Notes under the pieces: model-generated | Database searches by the model: none | Seen by the model: the letters and a program-made list of their open reading frames with translations, nothing else | Told to the model about the DNA's origin: nothing | DNA from: Paraburkholderia unamae | Lineage (GTDB): Bacteria > Pseudomonadota > Gammaproteobacteria > Burkholderiales > Burkholderiaceae | DNA: 64,000 nucleotides | Assembly: GCF_003268775.1 (NCBI RefSeq) | Contig: NZ_QLSU01000007.1 | Location: 62,001 to 126,000 of the forward strand | Direction of reading: 5' to 3' | Position numbers and translations under genes: made by a program | Shown: positions 37,971-46,345 of the stretch, piece after piece | Layout: each line of letters starts with the position of its first letter | Position numbering within the stretch: the stretch's first letter is position 1

Positions 37971-37990
37971 CCGTCCGACCGGACGGTCGG
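37971..37990. promoter_or_regulatory. Overlapping palindromes resembling a TetR-family operator
   Basis: CCGTCCG-AC-CGGACGG (37971-37986) is a perfect 7-2-7 dyad, and CCGACC-GGAC-GGTCGG (37975-37990) overlaps it. Overlapping GACC/GGTC dyads are typical of TetR-family operators. It lies between the divergent pntAA and nudJ genes. The regulator is not in the window. Confidence 0.45.
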
Positions 37991-38072
37991 GAGAACCAGG
38001 CATGTGGGACCGGCAGCCATCCCGTCAGGTTGGCAAACGATCCGGCCCCGGGCACCGTTTGCGGCGTGCCGG

Positions 38073-38078
38073 TAAAAT
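38073..38078 (+). promoter_or_regulatory. -10 box of nudJ, 8 nt before the start codon
   Basis: TAAAAT followed by 8 nt and ATG. Transcription would start at or within two bases of the ATG, implying a leaderless mRNA. Confidence 0.45.
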
Positions 38079-38086
38079 ACCGGCCC

Positions 38087-38584
38087 ATGAATGAGGAAAC
38101 CTGGGCACCCCACGTCACCGTGGCCGCGATCGTCGAGCGCGACGGGCGTTTTCTGCTCGTCGAGGAGCACACGGGCGCCGGCCTGCGCCTGAACCAGCCC
38201 GCCGGGCATCTGGAAGCGGGCGAGACGCTGCACGAGGCCGTGGTGCGCGAAGCGCTCGAGGAAACCGCGTACGCGTTCACGCCCGAGGCGCTCGTCGGCG
38301 TGTACATGACGCATTTCGGCAAGCCGGGCGAGAGCGGCGCGACGTATCTGCGCTTCACGTACTGCGGCAGTGTCGCGGCCGAACCGGAAAACCGCGCCCT
38401 CGACCCGGACATCGTCCGCACGGTGTGGATGAGCGCAGACGAGTTGCGCGCGGCGAGCGAGCGTCATCGCACGCCGCTCGTGATGCGCTGCGTCGACGAT
38501 TACCTCGCAGGCAAGCGCGTGCCGCTGGATTTCGTCCAGACGCACGCGACGGCGCCCAAAACAGGCGCGGGACCCAAGAGCTGA
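38087..38584 (+). CDS. nudJ: NUDIX hydrolase, NudJ-like phosphatase
   Basis: This 165-residue NUDIX protein has the Nudix box [20 protein letters not shown] (about residues 37-56). In E. coli nudJ also sits directly upstream of mnmA; NudJ hydrolyses thiamine and isoprenoid pyrophosphates and nucleoside di- and triphosphates. Here mnmA starts 16 nt after the stop, supporting orthology. The start at 38087 gives a normal length, although the frame is open from 37781. Confidence 0.87.
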   Translation: MNEETWAPHVTVAAIVERDGRFLLVEEHTGAGLRLNQPAGHLEAGETLHEAVVREALEETAYAFTPEALVGVYMTHFGKPGESGATYLRFTYCGSVAAEPENRALDPDIVRTVWMSADELRAASERHRTPLVMRCVDDYLAGKRVPLDFVQTHATAPKTGAGPKS

Positions 38585-38600
38585 ACAAGGCAGCAAGGCA

Positions 38601-39812
38601 ATGAGCAAACGTAAAGTCGTGGTAGGCATGTCGGGCGGCGTCGATTCGTCGGTTACCGCATGGCTGCTCAAGGAGCAGGGGTTCGACGTCGTCGGCCTCT
38701 TCATGAAGAACTGGGAAGACGACGACGACGGCGAGTACTGCTCGACGCGTCAGGACTGGATCGACGTCGTGTCGGTCGCGGACCTGATCGGCATCGACGT
38801 GGAAGCGGTGAACTTCGCCGCCGAGTACAAGGACCGCGTGTTCGCGGAGTTCCTGCGCGAGTATTCCGCGGGCCGCACGCCGAACCCGGACGTGCTGTGC
38901 AACGCCGAGATCAAGTTCAAGGCTTTCCTCGACCACGCCATGTCGCTCGGCGCGGAAACGATCGCCACGGGCCACTATGCGCGCGTGCGCCAGAACCCCG
39001 AGCGTGACGGTCGTTTCGAACTACTGAAGGCGCTCGACCATACGAAGGACCAGTCGTACTTCCTGCATCGCCTGAACCAGGCACAGCTTTCGAAGACGAT
39101 GTTCCCGCTCGGCGAGATTCCCAAGACGAAGGTGCGCGAGATCGCCGAGCAGATCGGTCTGCCGAACGCGAAAAAGAAGGATTCCACAGGAATCTGCTTC
39201 ATCGGGGAGCGGCCGTTCCGCGACTTCCTGAACCGCTATCTGCCGACCAGGCCTGGCCCGATGATGACGCCCGACGGCAAGGTCGTGGGCGAGCACATCG
39301 GCCTCGCGTTCTACACGTTCGGGCAGCGCAAGGGCATTGGCCTCGGCGGCAGCAAGGACGGCAGCGGCGAAGCGTGGTTCGTGGCGGGCAAGGACATCGC
39401 GTCGAACACGCTCTATGTCGTGCAGGGCCACGACCATCCGTGGCTGCTCGCGCATGAGCTGCGCGCGGGCAACGTGAGCTGGGTGGCGGGCGAGCCGCCC
39501 GCGCAGGATCATGCGTGCGGCGCGAAAACGCGCTATCGCCAGGCCGACGCGCCCTGCTCGTTCCACACGGCCGACGATTTCGGCGCAGGCCAGTTCACGC
39601 TGCGTTTTCCCGACGCGCAGTGGGCCGTGACGCCCGGCCAGTCGGCGGTGCTCTATGACGGCGACGTGTGCCTGGGCGGCGGCATCATCGAAGCGGTGAC
39701 CACGCTCGAGCCGCACATCCCGGCCGTGCCGCCGCCCGAAGCGCCGAAGAAAAAGAAGCGCGTGGCGCGCAAGAAGCCTGCGGCAGCGGCACCGTCAACA
39801 ACGGCTGCATGA
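38601..39812 (+). CDS. mnmA: tRNA-specific 2-thiouridylase MnmA
   Basis: This enzyme makes s2U34 in tRNA for Lys, Glu and Gln. The PP-loop is [15 protein letters not shown]; the catalytic cysteines lie in [12 protein letters not shown] and [11 protein letters not shown]. At 403 residues it is about 35 longer than E. coli MnmA because of a basic Lys/Ala-rich C-terminal tail ([16 protein letters not shown]). It is probably co-transcribed with nudJ. A terminator follows. Confidence 0.96.
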   Translation: MSKRKVVVGMSGGVDSSVTAWLLKEQGFDVVGLFMKNWEDDDDGEYCSTRQDWIDVVSVADLIGIDVEAVNFAAEYKDRVFAEFLREYSAGRTPNPDVLCNAEIKFKAFLDHAMSLGAETIATGHYARVRQNPERDGRFELLKALDHTKDQSYFLHRLNQAQLSKTMFPLGEIPKTKVREIAEQIGLPNAKKKDSTGICFIGERPFRDFLNRYLPTRPGPMMTPDGKVVGEHIGLAFYTFGQRKGIGLGGSKDGSGEAWFVAGKDIASNTLYVVQGHDHPWLLAHELRAGNVSWVAGEPPAQDHACGAKTRYRQADAPCSFHTADDFGAGQFTLRFPDAQWAVTPGQSAVLYDGDVCLGGGIIEAVTTLEPHIPAVPPPEAPKKKKRVARKKPAAAAPSTTAA

Positions 39813-39849
39813 CGCCGGCCACGGCAGGCCAAACGTAAGGAATCACAAG

Positions 39850-39875
39850 GCGGCGCGCAAGGCGCCGCTTTTTTT
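39850..39875 (+). terminator. Terminator after mnmA
   Basis: GCGGCGC, loop GCAAG, GCGCCGC followed by TTTTTTT. Confidence 0.92.
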
Positions 39876-40059
39876 ACGTCAGACTTTTTCGCCTTGCCCG
39901 CAGATCCCTCAAGCACCCTGCCCGGTTCCCGGCCAGATTCACGAACTTGCGGCATCATTCCCGCAAGCCGCGCCCGGCAACCCGCGCGGCTGACGCGCAC
40001 CGCCCCTTTACGAGAGGATGCAGGCGCGCGCATCAAATCAAGTTCGAGGAGTTCCCCCA

Positions 40060-41667
40060 ATGTTTTCCCGACGTTATCTCGCCATGTGGGGCGCGGTGCT
40101 GCTGCTTGCAGCCTGCGTCGCCGCCGCGGCGCTCCATCATCTGTCGTGGTACTGCGTGATCGTGCCCGCGCTGCTCGTTGCGCTCGGCATCTACGACATG
40201 TTCCAGGAGCGTCACGCGATCCTGCGCAACTATCCGATCTGGGGCCATCTGCGCTTTCTGTTCGAGTTCGTGCGGCCCGAGATCCGCCAGTACTTCGTCG
40301 AGGACGACACCGACGAAAAGCCCTTCTCGCTCGCCCAGCGCAGCCTCGTCTACCAGCGCGCGAAGAACGCCGTCGACAGCCGCCCGTACGGCACCGAGCT
40401 CGACGTGAAGGCCGTGGGCCACGAGTGGATCAGCCACTCGCTCGCGCCCACCAAGCTCGAAGGCAGCGACTTTCGCGTGCTCGTGGGCGGCAACCGCGCG
40501 CAGCCGTATTCGATGTCGATCTTCAACATCTCGGCGATGAGCTTCGGCGCGCTCTCCGCCAACGCGATCCGCGCGCTCAACATGGGCGCGAAAAAAGGCG
40601 GCTTCGCGCACGACACGGGCGAAGGCTCGATGTCGAAATATCACCGCGAGAACGGCGGCGACATCATCTGGGAGATCGCCTCGGGCTACTTCGGCTGCCG
40701 CAATGAAGACGGCACCTTCAGCGCCGAGAAGTTCCAGCGCCTCGCGGGCGAACCGCAGGTGAAGATGATCGAAGTGAAGCTCTCGCAAGGCGCGAAGCCC
40801 GGCCACGGCGGCATGCTGCTCGCGGCGAAAGTCACGCCGGAGATTGCCGAAACACGCGGCATTCCTATCGGCAAGGACTGCGTTTCGCCCGCGCGCCACT
40901 CGGAGTTCTCCACGCCGCGCGGCCTGCTCGAATTCGTCGAGCGTCTGCGCAAGCTCTCGGGCGGCAAGCCCACGGGCTTCAAGCTGTGCATCGGGCATCC
41001 GTGGGAGTTCTTCGGCATCGCCAAGGCCATGCTCGAAACCGGCATCCTGCCCGACTTCATCGTCGTGGACGGCGCCGAAGGCGGCACGGGCGCCGCGCCG
41101 CTCGAATTCACCGACCATATCGGCACGCCGCTCCAGGAAGGCCTGCTGCTCGTGCACAACACGCTGGTGGGCATCGGCCTGCGCGACAAGATCAAGATCG
41201 GCGCGAGCGGCAAGATCATCACGGCGTTCGACATCGCGCGCACGCTTGCGATCGGCGCCGACTGGGTCAACTCCGCGCGCGGCTTCATGTTCGCCGTGGG
41301 CTGCATCCAGGCGCAGAAGTGCCACTCCGACCGCTGCCCGACCGGCGTCGCCACGCAAGACCCCGTGCGCCAGCGCGCGCTGAACGTGCCCGACAAGGGC
41401 GAGCGCGTCTTCAACTTCCATCACAACACGCTGCATGCGCTCCAGGAGCTGATCCAGGCCGCCGGTCTCTCCAGCCCATCGGATCTGCGTGCGCATCACA
41501 TCGTGCGGCGCGTGTCGTCGTATGAAGTGAAGCTGATGTCGGAACTGCTCAGATACCTGAAGCCAGGCGATCTGCTCGAAGGCCGCTATCGTTATCAGCT
41601 GTATGAGAAGTGGTGGCCGGTTGCGCGCAGCGATTCGTTTGCGCCGGCCGAGGAAAAGATCGCCTGA
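40060..41667 (+). CDS. FMN-binding glutamate synthase-like membrane protein
   Basis: This 535-residue protein has two N-terminal hydrophobic segments (AMWGAVLLLAACVAAAAL and CVIVPALLVALGIYDM) and then the FMN-binding TIM-barrel domain of glutamate synthase (FNISAMSFGALSANAI, ARHSEFSTPRGLLEFV, VVDGAEGGTGAAP). The iron-sulfur motif CIQAQKCHSDRCPTG keeps the C-x5-C-x4-C spacing of the GltB 3Fe-4S site. The glutamine amidotransferase domain and a small GltD partner are absent, so true glutamate synthesis is doubtful; function is unknown. GAGGAG precedes the ATG at 40060. Confidence 0.88.
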   Translation: MFSRRYLAMWGAVLLLAACVAAAALHHLSWYCVIVPALLVALGIYDMFQERHAILRNYPIWGHLRFLFEFVRPEIRQYFVEDDTDEKPFSLAQRSLVYQRAKNAVDSRPYGTELDVKAVGHEWISHSLAPTKLEGSDFRVLVGGNRAQPYSMSIFNISAMSFGALSANAIRALNMGAKKGGFAHDTGEGSMSKYHRENGGDIIWEIASGYFGCRNEDGTFSAEKFQRLAGEPQVKMIEVKLSQGAKPGHGGMLLAAKVTPEIAETRGIPIGKDCVSPARHSEFSTPRGLLEFVERLRKLSGGKPTGFKLCIGHPWEFFGIAKAMLETGILPDFIVVDGAEGGTGAAPLEFTDHIGTPLQEGLLLVHNTLVGIGLRDKIKIGASGKIITAFDIARTLAIGADWVNSARGFMFAVGCIQAQKCHSDRCPTGVATQDPVRQRALNVPDKGERVFNFHHNTLHALQELIQAAGLSSPSDLRAHHIVRRVSSYEVKLMSELLRYLKPGDLLEGRYRYQLYEKWWPVARSDSFAPAEEKIA

Positions 41668-41749
41668 GACATGGCGATCGCGCCGCCGCAATGAGCGGTG
41701 CGCGGCGAATCAGGAATCAGAGGGCGCGCCTTGCGCGCGTCCTGCTGCG

Positions 41750-41785
41750 AACGCCCGGGGGCAATGCCATGCCGCGCCGGGCGTT
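41750..41785. terminator. Hairpin between convergent genes
   Basis: AACGCCCGG (41750-41758) and CCGGGCGTT (41777-41785) form a 9-bp stem with an 18-nt loop between the glutamate synthase-like gene and the GST gene. There is no strong T-run. Confidence 0.4.
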
Positions 41786-41802
41786 GTCACGTTAGAAGCC
41801 CG

Positions 41803-42414
41803 TTAGTTTTGCGGCACCGTGTCGATGAACGACTGGCGCTGCGAGAGCTTCTCGTAATGGCGCGCGAGATTCGGATGCGTCTCGCGCCAGTTCAGATCCG
41901 GTACGCGGAAGTCGAGATAGCCGAGCGCGCAACCCACGGCGATATCGGCGAGCGAATAGCGGTTGCCCGCGCACCACGTGTTGCCGCCCAGCCCCTTCGC
42001 CATCGCGTCGAGGCCTTCGTGAATCTTGCGCTCCTGGCGCTTCACCCAGGCTTCGTTGCGCTGCTCCGGCGTGCGCTGCGTGCCTTCGAGGCGAATCAGC
42101 ACGGTCGCGTCGAGCATGCCGTCGGCGAGCGCTTCCCAGCAACGCACTTCGATGCGCTCACGGCCCGCGGGCGGAATGAGCTTGGCCACGGGCGACAGCA
42201 TGTCGACGTATTCGCAGATCACGCGCGAGTCGAACACGGCCTCGCCGTCGTCCATCACGAGACACGGGACCTTGCCGAGCGGGTTGAAATCGTGGATCGC
42301 GGTTTCCGCGGTCCACACGTTTTCGAGCACCAGCTTGTAGTCGATTTTCTTTTCGGCGAGCGTGATCCGCGCCTTGCGGACATACGGGCTGCCGAGCGAA
42401 CCGATAAGTTTCAT
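41803..42414 (-). CDS. Glutathione S-transferase family protein
   Basis: This 203-residue protein has an N-terminal thioredoxin-like domain (MKLIGSLGSPYVRKARITLAEK with candidate catalytic Ser9, GKVPCLVMDDGEAVFDSRVICEYVD containing the cis-Pro and Glu/Asp-Ser glutathione site) and a C-terminal helical domain (NRYSLADIAVGCALGYLDF). It resembles bacterial YibF-like GSTs. A TATACT at 42444-42449 (minus strand) is a likely -10 box. Confidence 0.92.
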   Translation of the reverse strand: MKLIGSLGSPYVRKARITLAEKKIDYKLVLENVWTAETAIHDFNPLGKVPCLVMDDGEAVFDSRVICEYVDMLSPVAKLIPPAGRERIEVRCWEALADGMLDATVLIRLEGTQRTPEQRNEAWVKRQERKIHEGLDAMAKGLGGNTWCAGNRYSLADIAVGCALGYLDFRVPDLNWRETHPNLARHYEKLSQRQSFIDTVPQN

Positions 42415-42563
42415 CGCACCTGCCTTTTCTGGAATCCGGCCGAAGTATACGTGGTATTCACCTTTTTCTGACGCGTAGTCTGATTTTCGTCAGCTTTTTT
42501 CCGACAGCTAATGTCAGCGAAAGACGACAACGGCACTGGCCGCGTCCCTTTGTAGTGAGGCGC

Positions 42564-42569
42564 TACAAT
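42564..42569 (+). promoter_or_regulatory. -10 box of pepP, 6 nt before the start codon
   Basis: TACAAT followed by CACAGC and ATG. The expected transcription start coincides with the A of the ATG, so the mRNA is probably leaderless. No ribosome-binding site lies before the ATG. Confidence 0.55.
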
Positions 42570-42575
42570 CACAGC

Positions 42576-44045
42576 ATGGACTCGAACCCGTCGACCCTCA
42601 GGCAAACCGCCCCGGCCGCCACTGGCGAAACCCACCCCGCTGCCGACGTGCAGCACGGCCCCGACGGCGGCGCCGCGCTCTATCGCGCGCGCCGCGAACG
42701 CGTGCTGGCCGCGCTGCGCGCGCAAGGCGGCGGCGTCGCGCTCGTGCCGACCGCGCCCGAAGCGCTGCGCAACCGCGACGCCGATTATCCCTACCGGCAC
42801 GACAGCTACTTCTACTACCTCACCGGCTTCACGGAGCCCGAGGCGCTGCTCGTGCTCGACGCGAACGCGGGTGAGAACCAGCCCGCCGCGGTCCTGTTCT
42901 GCCGCGCGAAGAACGTCGAGCGCGAAACGTGGGAAGGCTTTCGCTACGGACCCGACGGCGCGCGCGAGGCGTTCGGCTTCGACGCCGCATTCCCCTTCGA
43001 CGAACTCGACACGCGCATCCCGCAGCTCATCGCGAACCGCCCGGCGCTGCATTACGCGCTCGCGGGCTCGGAGCGCTTCGATGCGCAGGTGAAGCGCTGG
43101 ATCGACGCGGTGCGCGCGCAAGGACGCAGCGGCGTCACTGCCCCCGCCGCCGCGTACGACCTGCTGCCGCTTCTCGACGACATGCGTGTGATCAAGGACG
43201 CGCACGAACTCGACACGATGCGGCGCGCCGGGAAAATCTCGGCGCTCGCCCACGTACGCGCGATGCAAACCTGCCGCCCCGGCATGCGCGAATACGAAAT
43301 CGAAGCCGAGCTGCTCTATACGTTCCGCAAGCACGGCGCGCAGACGCCGGCCTACGGCTCGATCGTCGCTGCGGGCGCGAACGCCTGCGTGCTGCACTAT
43401 CCGGCAGGCAACGCCGTGGCGCGCGAGGGGGACCTCATCCTCATCGACGCCGCGTGCGAGCTGAACGGTTACGCCTCCGACATCACGCGCACGTTCCCTG
43501 CGGGCGGCCGCTTCACGAGCGCGCAGCGCGAGCTTTACGACATCGTGCTCGCCGCGCAGCAAGCCGCCATCGACGCCACGCGCGCCGGGGTGAATTTCGA
43601 GGCGCCGCACGAGGCCGCCGTGCGCGTGCTCGCACAAGGGCTGCTCGATACGGGCATCGTCGACCGGCAGCGCTTTGCGAGCGTCGACGACGTGATCGCC
43701 GAGCGCGCCTATGCGCGTTTTTACATGCATCGCACCGGGCACTGGCTCGGTATGGACGTGCACGACGCGGGCGATTACCGCGAGCGCGGCGCAGCGAAAA
43801 GCGCGGAGAATCCCGACGCCCCGCCGCCCTGGCGCACGCTGCGAGCCGGCATGACGCTGACGATCGAACCGGGCCTTTATATCCGCGCGGCCGAGGACGT
43901 GCCCGAGCGCTACTGGGACATCGGCATCCGTATCGAGGACGACGCGATCGTCACCGAAACCGGTTGCGAACTCATCACGCGCGACGTGCCCGTGGCCGCC
44001 GACGCAATCGAAGCGCTGATGCAGAACGCGCAAGGCCGCGCCTGA
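42576..44045 (+). CDS. pepP: Xaa-Pro aminopeptidase (aminopeptidase P)
   Basis: This 489-residue enzyme removes N-terminal residues before proline. The creatinase-like N-terminal domain (RNRDADYPYRHDSYFYYLTGF) precedes the pita-bread catalytic domain. Dinuclear Mn ligands are in LIDAACELNGYASDITRTFP (two Asp), HRTGHWLGMDVHD (His), TIEPGLY (Glu) and GIRIEDD (Glu). ubiH follows, the same pair as in E. coli. An N-terminal extension of about 30 residues is low-complexity. Confidence 0.95.
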   Translation: MDSNPSTLRQTAPAATGETHPAADVQHGPDGGAALYRARRERVLAALRAQGGGVALVPTAPEALRNRDADYPYRHDSYFYYLTGFTEPEALLVLDANAGENQPAAVLFCRAKNVERETWEGFRYGPDGAREAFGFDAAFPFDELDTRIPQLIANRPALHYALAGSERFDAQVKRWIDAVRAQGRSGVTAPAAAYDLLPLLDDMRVIKDAHELDTMRRAGKISALAHVRAMQTCRPGMREYEIEAELLYTFRKHGAQTPAYGSIVAAGANACVLHYPAGNAVAREGDLILIDAACELNGYASDITRTFPAGGRFTSAQRELYDIVLAAQQAAIDATRAGVNFEAPHEAAVRVLAQGLLDTGIVDRQRFASVDDVIAERAYARFYMHRTGHWLGMDVHDAGDYRERGAAKSAENPDAPPPWRTLRAGMTLTIEPGLYIRAAEDVPERYWDIGIRIEDDAIVTETGCELITRDVPVAADAIEALMQNAQGRA

Positions 44046-44082
44046 CGCGCGCGAAGACTCCAGACGAAGCGAAGCAAACGAC

Positions 44083-45369
44083 ATGAACGCAGTTTCCGGC
44101 GGCGCGAACGCGCCTACGCCGTTCGATCACGACGTGACGATCGTCGGCGCGGGTCCGGTGGGCCTCGCGCTCGCGGGCTGGCTCGCGCGGCGCAGCGCCA
44201 CGCAAGGGCTTTCGATCGCGCTGATCGACGCGCGCGAGCCCGAAGACAGCGCCGGCGACCCACGCGCGATCGCCGTCTCGCAGGGCAGCCGCACGCTGCT
44301 CGAAGCGCTCGCGTGGCCGCACGACGCGACGCCCATCGAGCGCATCCATGTTTCGCAGCGCGGCCATTTCGGGCGCACGCTGATCGACCGCCACGACTAC
44401 GACCTGCCCGCGCTCGGCTATGTCGCGCGCTACGGCGCGATCGTGCAGTCGCTCGCGCAAGCCGTGCGCGGCACGGGCGTGCACTGGCTCCATCACGCGC
44501 AGGCGCATGATCCGGTCGTCGAACACGACGGCGTGACGCTGCCCGTGTTGAGCGCGGGCGTCGAACGGCGCTTGCGCACGCGCATTCTCGTGAACGCCGA
44601 AGGCGGGCTGTATCGTCCGCAAACACAGCGTCCGGTGGGAGACGAAGCCGACGAAGGCGACGCAAGCAACAACCGCGACACCGCCAGCGCCCCGTCCGCG
44701 CAGGCGCGCGGCGACATCAAGCGCACGCGTGACTATGGCCAGACGGCGCTGGTCGGCGTGGTCACGCTGTCCGCGCCGCAGCCGCACGTGGCGTGGGAGC
44801 GCTTCACGAACGAAGGCCCGATCGCGCTGCTGCCGATGGGCGGCGTGCGCGGCGCCGATTACGCGCTCGTGTGGTGCTGCTCGCCGGCGCAGGCCGGGCG
44901 CCGGGCGCAACTGAACGACGCCGATTTCCTCGCCGAGCTCGGAGCCGCATTCGGCCCGCGCATGGGGCGCTTCACGCAGGTCCACGGGCGCTCGGCGTTC
45001 CCGCTCGGCCTGAACGCGCTCGACGCGCTGGTGTCGGGCCACGGCCGCATCGCGGCGGTTGGCAACGCGGCGCAGACGCTGCATCCGGTGGCCGGCCAGG
45101 GCCTCAATCTCGGCCTGCGCGACGCCCACGCACTCACCGATTCCCTCGCGCAGCATGGCGCGACGCCGCGCGCGCTCGCCGACTTCGCGGGCCGCCGCGC
45201 GTTCGACCGGCGCATGACGATCGGCGCGACCGATACGCTCGCGCGACTGTTCACCGTCGATTTCGGCCCGCTCGCCACGCTGCGCGGGCTCGCGCTCACC
45301 GCGCTGGAATTCGTGCCGCCCGTGAAAACGGCGCTCGCGCGGCAGATGATGTTTGGGCAGCGGAGTTGA
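44083..45369 (+). CDS. ubiH: UbiH/UbiF/COQ6-family FAD monooxygenase
   Basis: This 428-residue flavin hydroxylase modifies the ubiquinone ring. FAD-binding motifs are VTIVGAGPVGLALAGWLARR near the N-terminus and AAVGNAAQTLHPVAGQGLNLGLRDA at about residues 320-345; the GD-like middle motif region is DPRAIAVSQGSRTLLEAL. Its position directly after pepP supports UbiH (as in E. coli pepP-ubiH-ubiI), but the exact ring position cannot be read from sequence. Confidence 0.9.
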   Translation: MNAVSGGANAPTPFDHDVTIVGAGPVGLALAGWLARRSATQGLSIALIDAREPEDSAGDPRAIAVSQGSRTLLEALAWPHDATPIERIHVSQRGHFGRTLIDRHDYDLPALGYVARYGAIVQSLAQAVRGTGVHWLHHAQAHDPVVEHDGVTLPVLSAGVERRLRTRILVNAEGGLYRPQTQRPVGDEADEGDASNNRDTASAPSAQARGDIKRTRDYGQTALVGVVTLSAPQPHVAWERFTNEGPIALLPMGGVRGADYALVWCCSPAQAGRRAQLNDADFLAELGAAFGPRMGRFTQVHGRSAFPLGLNALDALVSGHGRIAAVGNAAQTLHPVAGQGLNLGLRDAHALTDSLAQHGATPRALADFAGRRAFDRRMTIGATDTLARLFTVDFGPLATLRGLALTALEFVPPVKTALARQMMFGQRS

Positions 45370-45420
45370 CCGAATCGGCAAGACAAAATCGATTCGGATG
45401 TGTGCCTCGGGCATCTACGC

Positions 45421-45445
45421 TAAAATAGATACAATTTGTAGATAC
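45421..45445 (+). promoter_or_regulatory. vapBC promoter/operator
   Basis: Direct repeats TAGATAC (45426-45432 and 45439-45445) flank a central TACAATTTGTA dyad (45430-45440). A TAAAAT or TACAAT here can serve as the -10 box. GGGAGG follows at 45450-45455. This fits autorepression by VapB/VapBC. Confidence 0.55.
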
Positions 45446-45462
45446 GCTAGGGAGGATCGAAG

Positions 45463-45705
45463 ATGGATACTGCAAAGATCTTCAAGCACGGCGGCTCGCA
45501 GGCTGTCAGGCTCCCAAAGGACTTCCGCTTCGAGACCACGGAAGTGCGAATTCGCCGTCACGGCGCTTCTGTCATCCTCGAACCGATCGCGCAAGACTGG
45601 GCATGGCTCACGCCGCTGATCGGCCCGATCGATGCCGACTTCGAAGCCGCCGCCACCACGCAACCCGCAGACCAGGAGCGGCCTGACCTGGACTTGTTCG
45701 AGTGA
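45463..45705 (+). CDS. vapB: VapB-type antitoxin (AbrB/MazE-fold)
   Basis: This 80-residue antitoxin has an N-terminal swapped-hairpin DNA-binding domain (MDTAKIFKHGGSQAVRLPKD) and an acidic C-terminal tail (DQERPDLDLFE) that would mask the toxin. The N-terminal motif KIFKHGGSQAVRLP is typical of VapB. GGGAGG lies 7 nt before the ATG. The stop codon overlaps the toxin start (GTGA). Confidence 0.93.
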   Translation: MDTAKIFKHGGSQAVRLPKDFRFETTEVRIRRHGASVILEPIAQDWAWLTPLIGPIDADFEAAATTQPADQERPDLDLFE

Positions 45706-46100
45706 AGTACCTGCTGGACACAAATGCCGTGATCGCAATTCTGAAGGGCGAACCGGCTGTCATTGCGCGCCTGCGCGCGCATCAGCCCGCCGATTTCGGA
45801 CTGCCTTCGATCGTCTCGCACGAGCTCTACTACGGCGCCTATAAAAGCCAACGGGCCGCTTCAAATCTGGCTCGCATCGAAGCGCTGCAATTCGAAGTCG
45901 TATCATTCGACGCCGAAGACGCGCAGCACGCCGGTGAAATCCGGGCACAACTCGCAACCTCGGGCACACCCATTGGGCCCTATGACGCGCTGATCGCCGG
46001 TCAGGCGCGCGCCCGAGGGTTGGTGCTCGTCACCCACAACGTGCGTGAATTCGCGCGCGTGAGCGAGTTGCAAGTCGAGGACTGGCAGGGCGGAGCATGA
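45702..46100 (+). CDS. vapC: VapC-type PIN-domain ribonuclease toxin
   Basis: This 132-residue RNase toxin has the PIN acidic residues Asp6 (LLDTN), Glu41 (SHELYYGA) and Asp95 (GPYDALIAG), with THNVREF at the fourth site. VapC toxins usually cleave tRNA-fMet or 23S rRNA. It starts with GTG overlapping the antitoxin stop, so toxin synthesis depends on antitoxin translation. All key residues are present and the pair looks intact. Confidence 0.94.
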   Translation: MKYLLDTNAVIAILKGEPAVIARLRAHQPADFGLPSIVSHELYYGAYKSQRAASNLARIEALQFEVVSFDAEDAQHAGEIRAQLATSGTPIGPYDALIAGQARARGLVLVTHNVREFARVSELQVEDWQGGA

Positions 46101-46172
46101 ATTGCCCCACGTACATCGTCCCAGTCGCGCACTGATGCGCACAGCGCCATCACGGGGTCGAATCACACCTCC

Positions 46173-46186
46173 TTAAAGCGCTTTAA
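46173..46186. promoter_or_regulatory. 14-bp perfect palindrome upstream of dusB
   Basis: TTAAAGCGCTTTAA lies 160 bp before dusB and is followed by a further AAAGCG half-site. A TAAAAT (46253-46258) lies between it and dusB. It may be an operator; the binder is unknown. Confidence 0.3.
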
Positions 46187-46345
46187 AGCGTTTCACCCCG
46201 CCGCAAAACAAGACCAGGGTCCGCTTAGCGCGACCTGCCATCTCGTTAACGCTAAAATACGCGTTTCCCCTTTTCAAATACACGCCGCCCGCCGCGCCAG
46301 CCGGAATTTCATCCGGGTCGCGGCAACCGGCTTCGCACGCGCGTC

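Larger units (their letters stand above)
37782..38086. other. Divergent intergenic region pntAA / nudJ
   Basis: The 305 bp contain the overlapping GC-rich dyads at 37971-37990 and the nudJ -10 box at 38073-38078. No convincing pnt promoter is visible by eye. Confidence 0.5.
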
